A stretch of DNA of 64,000 nucleotides from Metallyticus violacea (Eukaryota; Arthropoda; Insecta; Mantodea; Metallyticidae), in assembly GCA_030762175.1 (NCBI GenBank), contig CM060833.1, positions 167,228,501 to 167,292,500 on the forward strand, written 5' to 3'. The notes below the pieces were generated by a model, which saw only the letters and a program-made list of their open reading frames with translations, was not told the origin of the DNA and did no database searches. The position numbers and the translations under genes were made by a program. The first letter of the stretch is position 1; every line of letters starts with the position of its first letter. Below are positions 39,301 through 51,300 of this stretch, in pieces.

Positions 39301-42300
39301 CTATCTTCACTAATGAGATCCAAAAATTTTGCAGCACTGGAAGTTTGTCTCCATGAAAGCTAGTTTGAATTAAGAGCATAAATATTATATAATAAAAATG
39401 AATTATAAAAGTATTAGTAGAAAAATTGATAATTAGTAAATACAAAAAGTATAAGGGTGATAGATTGCATATTGTCTTTTACTTTGTATGTATTACATTG
39501 AATATTAAATATATTCATTCAATACATTTCACATAATAAAATCACAAAACAATGGAGTGTTTTAAATAATCCTGTATTTATACCATTTCAAAAAAGAAAA
39601 AAGGGAAGATTTCATCCCATCCTGATAAAAAAAAATATTAAATAAATGTCATTTCTGCCTTCTTTGACATTTTATCTGCATAAGGATAATAAGGTTCTTT
39701 CTTTCCTCACTTTTCTTTCATTTCTTTAAGAACTTTGCAGTTAGTTAATGATAAAAATGGTTCTGCTGATAACAATAATAACAACTATAACTGATATTTT
39801 CTTCTTCTTCTTCTTCTTATTTACTAAGATATTTTCCAGTTCATCTGTAGGATTATTAAATACAAGATGCACTTGTAAAGCCTAAAAGAAGAGGCCTAGA
39901 GTCCTCTAAGCAAAGTTTATTGGTCATTTCTTGCCCTAAATTAAATGGGATGCTAATGGCTAAAGATGTTAAAAACCACCCTTAAATAATATTAACTTAA
40001 GATGTACGTACCCTTTTCTTGTGCCACCAAGCTTTCATTTTTGGAACAAGTATTTCTTGCGCATTGTTGATAATCTGTTTGCCTATCATGATTACTGCTA
40101 GCTGCTGTGCAAGTTCTATTAGGCAGCCTCCAGCACTGCACTAAAGATAAAAAGGAAAGTGTTAAAACCATTAAACTGTTTAGAAGGTCGAATATGTCAC
40201 CTTAAGAGGAGCAAAAAACTATATTTTACACACTCTCTGACCCTTAAGGATAAATGTGTAAACAACTGTTCTGGTAATAGTATGAGTGGACTGTAAATGA
40301 GGATTTCATGTCTATATATAGATACTGGAAATAATGGAAATTTGTTTCATTATGTCATGTAAATTCTAATTCTGTAATGATTTTGTTTAATAATTGAAAA
40401 TGTTTTCAATGTTTTAAAGAAGTATTAATATTCTTGAACTTTTTAAATATTTTAAAAATTCTCAACATTAATTTTTAATTAAAAATTCATGGAATAACAG
40501 GAAAATATTCTCTATGTCATCAGACAAACTTTCAACACCTTTATAATGTGCCCTTTCTCAGAGTAGCATGATGAAAGCCACACAATTTGTATAAATGAAA
40601 ATGTACTAACAAAAAGAATATTTGACTGATATTCTCTGAAGTAATAATAAACTTTTTATTTTGTGTATGCAGATTATAAATGTAAATACTATTAGATTCT
40701 GTTGAATTTATGATCAGTTTGTTATGTCTATTACCATTTATTATGAGTTACATGGCTAGCCCTCTTGTTATTTGTAGACTCAGGGCTTTCACTCTCTTTA
40801 CTTACATCTTCATTTCGAAGTCTAAGGATCCGTGTGTAATTGCCAGGATATCCAACAAACCGACCCTTAAAAAAGGCAATGTAGAAGATGGAAGAGTAGA
40901 AATTGACAAACTGGAAGATGAAAACTTTGAAGGTGAGATTGTCATCAAACTCTGTTTGTGTCCGATGCATTTCTTGAAACAGAGAGAGAAAATAGATGTT
41001 TTAAGGAATGATTGATTATGACAGAAAAAGAAGAACTGAATGACTGTGCAAGAAATAAAACAAAAGTCAACTATACTTAAGAGGCATGCAGAATTTAAGT
41101 GAGTGTACTGGATAAAATTTAATTTTAAACTTAAAAATTGCAAAGTATAAAAGTTTATCTTTTTCTGTTCATTTGTAATTCTTCAGCACTGTTGATAAAA
41201 CTGCTTTTCAGTTATATCTGAAAAACCAAGTAATTGTGCATCTTTTGTAAAAATTAAAATTTTTGAAAAGTGGTCTTTCAATACATATTATGAGAGGAGT
41301 TCCACTGTAATAAATTTTGAGAAGGGAGAGAACTAAACTTTGAATGTTGATTAGCTTATTACATCTTTCTGGATCCTGTAATAGAATGTTCACTATTTTA
41401 TAATTGTAAATGCTGCTATAATATATAGGTAGGATCAATGTGTGGCCTTTACTCTACAACACTTTGAGAAGTGGACAATTTTAGAACAAATGCTCAGAAT
41501 AAATTATGTAAATAAGCATTGCCTCTTAAATGAATATCTTTCAAGAAATCAATTTTTCTTTTCAGAGACTATTCAAATGCAAGTTTTCATTATATTTTTA
41601 TAACTACAAGGGTAGGTTCATAAGCTTACTGCCTCACTGATAAGGATTATTGCCTTCACAAAATCCTCATCTGGTGTCCTACTTTATCTGTTAAGTGAAT
41701 AATTGCAGCTGTAACTTCTGCTCCACTGTGTTCAGTTGTTCAGACATAGCTGCATAAAGATGGTTGTGTGTATAAAATTGTGACATATTCAAAATGGAGT
41801 ATTGACCTATTATTAAATTCTTCACAAAAGAACTTACTCCAAATGAAATTAAACAGCGATTGAACGGCGTACATGGGGAAGCATCCCCCTCCTATTCTAC
41901 CATAAAAGCATGGGCCAAGTTTTTCAAATGGGTCAAAAAAACAAAGATGAAGAGCATGCAGGTCAGCCCTTGGAGGTGCTCACTCCTGAAAACATCGCTC
42001 GCTCTTGTGGAAGGAGAAATTATGGAAGAAATAGCAGCCAGCTTGGGCCTTTCTAAAACAACAGTCCTTCGAATTATTCATGAACATTTAAATATGAATA
42101 AGGTTAGTACAAGATGGGTGCGTAGACTTCTTTCCTCAGTCCAAAAGCAGCAACGAGTCGACTTCTTTCCTCAGTCCAAAAGCAGCAACGAGTCGTCTGT
42201 TGTCAGCCATTTTTGGAGCTCTGCCATGGCAACAAGAGAAAAGTTCTGCAAACCATTATTACAGGAGATGAAACTATGATCTTCCGCTATGATCCCTGTC

Positions 42301-45300
42301 CAAAAGAGAATCAATGGAGTTTACGTAAACCTGGCAAAGCACTGTCTCTAAAGGCCAAGGTCACTCTGCCAACAAAGATCGTGACCACAATCTTTTGGGC
42401 CTGTGAAGGAATTCTCTTCATTCACTTCAAGGAGAGGAACACCACAGTAAATGGGGAGTACTATGCTGGCCTGCTGCACAGACCACATGCTTTCATCAAA
42501 AAGAAAAGGCAAGGAAAGCTGAGTAGTGGTGTGTGCCTTCTTCATGACAGTAGACCTGTGCATACACATCTTGTTGCAAAGGAAGCTGTGAAGAAATGTG
42601 ACTTCAAGGAGATCAACCATCACCTACAGCCTAGATCTAGCTCCCAGTGACTATTTCCTCTTCTCATAACATAAGAAGGACCTTTGAGGAAGGAAATTTA
42701 AGTGTGAGAAGAAGTGGTGAATGCTGTTTATGCCCATTTTGCAGACAAGACTTTTGACTGCTTGTTTTTGGGAGGGAGATTGAAATGTTAATTCAAAAAT
42801 GTGAGAAGTGCATTGTAAAAAAGGGTAGCTCTTTGTATATATGATATTTTTATCTTAAGTAGTATAATGATTAGTGAATATATTTATATTGAAAAGTGGA
42901 ATATAGTTCTTGTCTTTATAATACCTAGAAAATGGTTAGGCCAGAAACTTATGAACCTAGCCTTGTATATCTATATCTATGGAATTATTGTTAGTAAATT
43001 AGTCATTTGTGCAGGTGATCACCCGGAGTTGGATAATGATAAAACTTTTGAGAATGCTGTATATGTAGTACATATAATGAATGACATATGGATTGTTGTT
43101 TATATTTATTTCATTATACATGATAAATGGTTGTCTCTGTACATGTATGTTCCTCACCAGATGTGTATGTTCCTCATAAAACAATGAGATTAATGTTACC
43201 ACAAACAATATACCATAGAAGTTAAATTAATAAGAGGAAAATAATTTTCCTCTTGCATTGAATATCTTTAGAACACAAGTTAATGAATATTCATTCCATA
43301 TTGTGAAACTATGCTGGGGTGAATTGGGATCAGTTTCACTTATTCACTGCATTTGGGATAAGTGTTTGCCTGCAAGGAGCATTTCCATACCTGAAAACAT
43401 AGTGGCATAGGTACAAAAACAAAGGAAGTTGCTCCTTAAACCCACCCAGCCCAATGCAATAGAGGAGTCTTACCACCAGCCCTGAAAACTGTATTTTATA
43501 AGGTAGTTAAATTGGAAAACTTTCATGAAATCCTTATCTGTTAAGATAATTTTTTTTTCAGAATTATGTGCTGAAATAGAGGGGCATTTGGCAATGATTT
43601 ACAAAAGTGGTATTTTACAAATAACATGCAATCTATTGGCACGTCCATTCGTAGGATGCTGGAATGATACTAGTATGCCATGCAGACACTAAATGGTGAT
43701 TATAGGCAGAGTGTGTAGTAAAGGTACAGTGTTTGTTTTTGCCAATTAAAGAAAAATGTGGTCAGGATGGAAGGTGACTATCGTGGACAAAGATGGCGGT
43801 ATGGTTTTTGTGGAAGGAAGGCATAAAAACTGCAGAAATTCATAGATAAATAACTGTGGTATATGGTCAAGAAGCTCCTGCAAAGAAAAATGCTTTACAG
43901 CTTAATCTATATGTTTGCCAGCAGCAAGTAATCTGCACTCAAGAATATGAAATACTGGTTGTCTGTCAACATTATAGTCTCCCAGCAACATAGAAATTGT
44001 GTGTCTGAATTGATAATGGCTGATAAGCATATAACCTTTGATGAACTGGCATGCTGGAGAGATATTGGCTTTGCAATCCTGCATACCATTAATCATGATA
44101 ATTTGAATATGAAGTCATATTGGGTTCCATGGGACTTGATACAGGCACAGAATGACAAAAGTGTTGAAGTCTGTTGTCCAGCTATTGGAAATGCATAATT
44201 AAGATCTGGATTTTTTGGAGAAGCTGGTGACAAGTCATGACGTCACTACACACACAGAGAAGAAAGTGTAATCCATGAAATGGAAACATCCAGGGAGTCC
44301 CCAGTCCAATTAATTTCAAGTTGCAATTAAGCAGATGATCATAGTAATGTGGGACACTTGGAACATATTGCTAATGAACTGGCAGCCTTAAGCAATGATC
44401 GTCTACAATGAGGTGTACTGCTAGACCTATTCATGGCTTAAATGGAGGACTCAACAATGTTTTTTTTTGAGTAGCGTTTAACACCCATTTTTACTACTGT
44501 AGCATCATAGGTGATGGACACTGATGATACATGAGTTGAAATGATAAATTGGGGAAGGATATTTTTTTAAGGAAGGAAGCATTCCAGGCTTAAGTTTAGG
44601 GTACCTCCCTGCCATTTGCCAATTATGAGGACTGAGGAAAACCTGGAAAAAACCCCAGTCAGGGAGGTCAGTTTCAGTGGGATTCGAACCCTAGACCTCC
44701 TGCTCACAAGTCCGCATCTTAACGACCTCGGCCACCGGTGGCGACCTCAACAATGGTGACAGGAGTGTTCCTCCAACATGACAATGCTCAGCTCCACACC
44801 AGCAACATTATGATAGCTAAGTTGGACTTTCTGGGTTCTTTTTTATGCTGTATTCATCAATTTCTCCAGCATTTGTTTCATCTGATTATGTCTTATTCAA
44901 CAATATGAAGGACTGGCTGCAAGATAAAAATTTAGGAACAATGTGGAAACTCAGGTAGCTGTACACAAGTGGTGGCACAGTACTCCCAAACAAAGATTTT
45001 GTGACACAATAATGAGTTACTAGGATGATGGTATTGATGCATTGACAATGATAAGGAGTATATTGAAAGATCCCATATTCATTGAATCATATTGCCTAAT
45101 AAATAAATTACAAAAAACTATTATTGTAAATCATTTTCAAATGCCCCCTATAGGCAGCGACTACAAAATAGTACTCTTCCACACAGCAGTATGGCACTAT
45201 CAAGGATACTGAGTGTGCTTATCAGTTTGATTTCCAGTTGAAGAAGTGCTAAGTAAGGCTTTCTTCAGAGTTTCCATGATTAAGAAAAGGTATATAAGGC

Positions 45301-48300
45301 AATTTTAGTTTCCAACAGAAATAAATGATACATTCTTAATTATCTAGTGAGTCAATTTGATACTCTTATGCTCCATTTACTGTTGAATAATGCAAAACTA
45401 GTTTCTCAGGCTTTTGCCTGCATTCTCAATTGCGAGTCAACTGTCAGATTTGTTGTTGGTTGGCTGGACTTGATGTAGCTCTTGTGGACATTTTATGTAC
45501 TTGTGATTAATTTGTCTTCTGTTAGGATCTCAAAGTTCATAACCTTATCCTCATATTTTTTTATATAAATTTTTTCCAACATTTTCCAGCTCCACTGGCT
45601 GATCTGTGGATTTCAATAATTTCATCCCATTTCTATATCATGTTTAGCTCTCCAAAAGTGGTGTGCAACCGCTGATTTATCTCTCTGATTGTACCTGATG
45701 TTTCTCCAGTGTTCCTTCATTAGATAATGAAGAATATATTAGTTGCTTCACTATATTGATTCCGACATGAAATTAAATTTTATATTTAGAAATAAATGAG
45801 CTGACTTAAGGTGCTAGTAATTAATTTCATTCATTGTTGTTACGTCTATAGAAATTCATATAATATCAGAATATATACAACCACCTCTGATTACTACAAT
45901 CAGGTTACTATATTAAGGCATCTAATTGATCAAAATAACTCATTATGTAAGATTAACATGTTTTAGATTACTCACCCCAGGCAGTGAGTCTATATGCCAG
46001 CTTCTCATATACCCTGCTCATAGCCATAATGAGAATCAGGTTCACTACTGCACCTGTCATATTAGCAATAGCTTGTGCTTGTCTTCTGAATGTTGAGATC
46101 TGGAAGAGTGGGATTGACACCAGGACACGATAGATGATCACTGCTACAATGAAAATTATCACCAAAGAAATCTGCAAAAAGAAGGAGACTGCATTTGTGC
46201 CAAAAAAGAACTGCAGAGTGCTGCTTAATTGCAGAAATAAGCTTCAAATTGCAGTATTCCTGCAGTTTAAGCACTTTTTTTATCTAATTTTATTTTATTT
46301 TCCAACATTCCTCTACCAGTTTCTAACAAAAAGAAAATTTTGTTGACTAGATTAATTCTGGGCTTTAATTGTAAACCTTGTCCATGTATACAACATTTTT
46401 ACATCTTTGCTGTTAAGCATGCTGCAGCTGGGAGAGCGCCCACACTTCAACTCCACTCCCTAAAGCCTGTATACAATGTTGCTTAATAGCAGAATCCTCT
46501 CTCACTTACACAGACATTGTATTAGAGAAGTACTTTCTGATTGATACAGTTAATGTAATGTTTTTGGTTTATCTACTCATATAGTGCTAATTTCAGAAGC
46601 TCTATTTTTGGTGAAGATATGGATGTTTTCCTCTGTTAAAACTGTATATGGGCCAGTAAATTCAAATTTATGCACAATATCATGAATTATATTTTTAAAA
46701 GGAGGCAAGGGGTCAGTTGATTCAAATTTAAAATAAATTTTAAAAAATGCTTTAAGTACCTAAAGTCAACTGTCTTCCCATCTTTGCAAATTAGGGGATA
46801 AAGGATGCAGCAGTTGTTGCTATGGGCCAGTAGCCCTCCTTGGACTATGGAGAGCACTTCACTACTTTTTGCAACCTGTTCTCTTCAGTATTGATTGCTG
46901 AAAACATTAGATGGACATTGTGGGATGTTCTGTGCTGCCTCTCTTTTTCAATATGCAGTTAATATCCTATACCAACCTTTAAATGTAATTATAATCTATT
47001 ATAAAGCTATAGTTATAAACCCACACTATCCATCTAAATTTTTCATGAAGAGAATGGGTCTCAAAAGTAGTGAAATGGATCTTTCATATAAAATTCCACC
47101 CTTATCTTTCATTATACAATTGTTTTTTAACAGATCTCTGGGGATCAAGTCATAGCAAGATAGAACTATCAAAAAATGGAGAAAATACCATGTAATCATT
47201 CATATTGGACTGCCACAGCAAGAATAGACATCCCCTAAGTGGTAAAGAAAGGATAACGTCTGTGAACTTACTTCATATAATCCTCCTGACTAGGTTATAA
47301 GTACCCGCTAACCAATGGCAGAGTGGTTCTCTAATCACTTTGGTGGTTGTAAATAAATAGCGTAATGCTACATGTAGAAAACTGTACCTATAAAAAAAAG
47401 CTACTTTTTTTTCTATTACACTCTCCAATTATACACAATGCTTGAAGAAGTAAAAAATTGCAGAAGTAAAATAGTTCCCCTATTGCATATCTGGGCAGGA
47501 ACTACTTCTAAAGACTTCAAGCAGAAAAAATAAAGTAACATTAAAGATTCACAATGGAATAGAAGAGATCTTTTCCAAGTCCTAAGAACAGAGCTTGACA
47601 AATCCTTACATAACAAAATATACATTTTCTTTATATAAGAGGTGAGCTTATCAGCTAATCAACTTAAATATTTCAGACTCAAAGATTTTTCACTGAATAC
47701 ACTAAGCAAAAAAAGATATTATATGCAATGGAATAATGGTTGAAGTTAGAATACATCAAATTTGCCACTCAAATAGTAAAATTAATGGATAATGAAGATG
47801 GAATTGATCAAATAAGTTAAATATATGGCAACACAAAACACATTTGAAAATATGCAGTGCTTATAACCCTCCTCTCAGAAATATAACTGATCTCTCATTT
47901 ATCAACATTAAACCCAAAATACATAATAATAAAGACTTTAATGAACATTCTAGAAGATGATGGCATGAAAATATATACTGAATAGAAAAGACTATTAAAG
48001 ATTTTTGCACACTACAATCTATATATAAAAATATCCTCAAACATTTATTCATAATTCAGGTTTAGGAGATATTGCACTGCACATATTATGCATTTTTATT
48101 ATATGCTGTGCAGAATAGCAAAAGAAGATTATAGAATATTCAAGTTCTGTTCTCAGAACAGTGATTACCACAGTAAAATTCAGCAACTGAACAAAGGAGT
48201 GGTATAAACTGATCATGTGCACTAAAGAATTTGTACCTTAGTTCTTAATACTGGAGGGGAAATAAAGACATGCTGTATGACAAAGTTAAAAAGTATAAAC

Positions 48301-51300
48301 TTTAGCCTATCTGGAAACATCACTTAACATCCTTGGGTGAGGTCACACTCCCTTTAACGAAAGGCAGCAGAAAAGAGCACCAGAGAAAACCGAACCCAAT
48401 TAGTCTAGTATACTAGAGTTAAGCTTTCTACATCAGAATAGAAAGCCTAACAAACTCATAAAATTCTGCATAACTAAATTTGACATCTCTAAACAAGTGT
48501 GCATACTGCCTTGGAATCCTGTGTGAATACTGTTAAGAAATGCAGTTTTTTTAGCAAGAAGAAGAAAAAGACTCCATAGATGCACACTCCGCAATAGTTA
48601 GCACTGACACATTGAGAGCAGAATTATTAATATCAGAATGTTGCCACTAATGAATGAATAGTGTTTAATGCCCGTTTTTGCTACAGAGGCACCACAGGCG
48701 ATGGACACTGATGATACAAGAGATGAGTTACCACTAAGATGTAATATAATTTTTATCTTTGATCTATACTTAGAAATAAAATTTATTAACCAAAACTTCC
48801 ATATTTAGAAGGCAACAAATCATTCTGCATTCATATATTTAATCATATTGTTGATGTTTAATTTCTGGTTGTAATTAAGGAAAAATTAAGATGTTCTTAA
48901 AGATTTTCTTATTACCATAGAATTAATTTCTTTCCAGCCTTAAATGTTTCTGTAAAATTAAATGCCCCATATGAAATCTGAAAAAGTGTGACAAGTTCTA
49001 AAGGAATTTTTGTTGTCACAGTCATCTTGGAGAATAACACAGCTTAGAGCAATAAGTATTATTCTGGCCATTTTCCTCCTAGTTAAAACTAGTAGCACAT
49101 TTGACATTCACTTCATATTTTTATAACTTTAAAGCTCCAAAGAATTACTTTGATGCTGGGTTCAATTGTATGTTCATTCAATGAATTCAAATTCTATTCC
49201 AAAAATATATGGAAATTGGCTTGAAATGTTAAAAAATCTTACCATGAGGAAGATGATACCTATGCCAGCAGCTACACGTTTATGTCGCAGATGGCTTGGG
49301 AAGCTCGGTTCTCTTATCCCTGTTACAGGATTGCGCTCAAGGAAGGGTGCTCGAGCAGCAAACTCAGGGCGGGGTCTCTCTTCTTCCTCCTGAAACCCCA
49401 TGCAGTCCCAGTGATGTGCCAGGCTCGCTGACTTTCGTTTCCAATACTCTAAGAAAGTCACCGCTGCAAAAGAAATGTGAATAATTTATTTGTGTCTATT
49501 CAAAAAAAAAAAAACAGAAATAAAACAGCATGAACAAAGTTACTTTAAATAGGTATGACACAAGATTTTTATCAAGCTATTCATAACAGAGTGTAATTTG
49601 TAGAAAGAAATGAGGGAGTCACTTAGTGGCTTCTTTATGTATGAAACACAACTTGCAATGTGGAAACCACTTTGGCAGTCATGGATTACCAACACCACAA
49701 TATAATGCAAAGTTATATAGAAATCAGTCATTTATCACACAAATATTAACAGCTGGTTCATATATTAATGGATCACTCTGTTTATTACAAATATTTTTAA
49801 AACAGTGTAATGAGGGCTTGTACAAAAGTTTTGAGGCACAAACATAAAGCTGTAAAATAGTTTTTATTACATACTTTTCGTCTTCAAAGTACTCTTCATG
49901 ATAACATAACAAATTATTATTGAGGAAATCACTCAAATTTCACTAATTTAGTTCCACTTACTTGGACATGTTTCAAAGGCAGTTGCCTTCATCATCAGCA
50001 TGATCCCAATGTCTGCTTTCCCGCGTGGTATTCAGATGTCGCTCCATCGATTTTATGAACTTTTTGATAAGGTTACTATTGTTGGAGAGATCAAAATTAA
50101 CCTAATTTTCTTTGTTTTTATTTATGAATATATTTTCCCACACTGTCAATTCTATTGGTTTTTGAAGAGCTTTTAAGAGTTTTGGTACCTTTTGGAATTC
50201 GTGGTTCTTTTGCCAGAAATGGTCTGCCATTGCTGATTTTTCCATGTGTTTATATTTTACATGTCTCATGTGCTCCTTAAACCGTATGGAGATATTTCTT
50301 TTTGTTTTGCCCATATATTTTTTCATATTGCAATCTTTGCAAGCAATTTCATAAATGCCTGATTGTTTTTCTGGAGGAATTTTGTCTTTTGTGTTCGTTT
50401 TTAGGAGGTTTTTTAAACTACATTTGTTTACTGGAGCCAAAATGATGTTTGCCTCTTTAAAAATTTTTTGGAATTTTTGGTATGCCCATGGGTGGAATGT
50501 GAATTTCTTATATATATAATCCCCTTTGTAGCCTCTCAGTGTGGTAATATCTTTTATTCATTTTTTCTTTTTGAATTTTTCTATTTTCTTGTTGACCAGA
50601 TCTGTTGTGTAACCATTTTTCTGTGCTATCTCTATGATTTTTTGGTACTCCAATTTGTATTCTGTCTTGCTTATTGGAAGGTTTGTTAATCTGAATGTGA
50701 GGCTATTGATTATGGCATGTTTATGTTGTATTGGGTTGAGACTGTTGTTTTTTATGTAATTATCTGTGTGGGTATCTTTTCTGAATATGCCAAATTCCAG
50801 TATATTGCCATTTTTTATAATTTTTATATCCAAGAAAGGAAGAATCGTGTTGTTTTCCAATTCCATTGTAAATTTAACAATGCTGTCTTGCAGGTTGAGC
50901 AGTTTTATTGCATCCTCTTTCCATTTTTCATTTACTATTGCAAAGACATCATCAACATAATGGTACCAACATTTGTATATATATGGAAAAGTCCTAATTA
51001 ATTTTATTTCTAAAAAACTCTTTCTATTTCTAAAAATACTCTTCATGATGTTTTACATATTTTGCATTCTAATAAACCATTAGAATGGATCATATATTAA
51101 TGGATCACTCTGTTTATTACATATATTTTTAAAACAGTGTTATGAGGGTTTGTACAAAAGTTTTGAGGCACAAACATAAAGCTGTAAAATAGTTTTTATT
51201 ACATACTTTACTTCTTCAAAGTACTTTTCATGCTGTTTTACACATTTTTGCATTCTAATAAACCATTAATATTTTTCTTTGAGTGTCTTAAATTGTCCTT

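Larger units (their letters stand above)
40973..45975 (-). other. Anoctamin intron, 5.0 kb, mostly transposon
   Basis: Holds two different mariner elements, one SINE nested in the second, and a Penelope-like fragment; over 60% of its length is recognisable transposon. Confidence 0.88.
49903..51036 (-). mobile_element. Penelope-like retroelement, 5' truncated
   Basis: 1134 bp flanked by the perfect 13-bp duplication TACTCTTCATGAT (49890-49902 and 51037-51049). The upper part encodes the end of the reverse transcriptase with the catalytic [12 protein letters not shown] (YVDD box) and [16 protein letters not shown]; the lower part encodes the GIY-YIG endonuclease. The 3' untranslated end (49903-~50100) contains a hammerhead-like core. 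Fairly young: only a few frame lesions. It sits in the anoctamin intron 49464-53735 and splits one copy of a tandem duplication. Confidence 0.9.
49758..51268 (-). repeat. Tandemly duplicated ~190-bp segment, probable mariner 3' end
   Basis: Copy 1 is 49758-49902 continuing at 51050-51082 (split by a retroelement); copy 2 is 51090-51268. They share ATATTAATGGATCACTCTG, TACAAAAGTTTTGAGGCACA and GCATTCTAATAAACCATTA. On the minus strand copy 2 reads [16 protein letters not shown], like the C-terminus of mariner-type transposases, and TTTTGTACAAACCCT resembles a mariner end. Confidence 0.65.
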
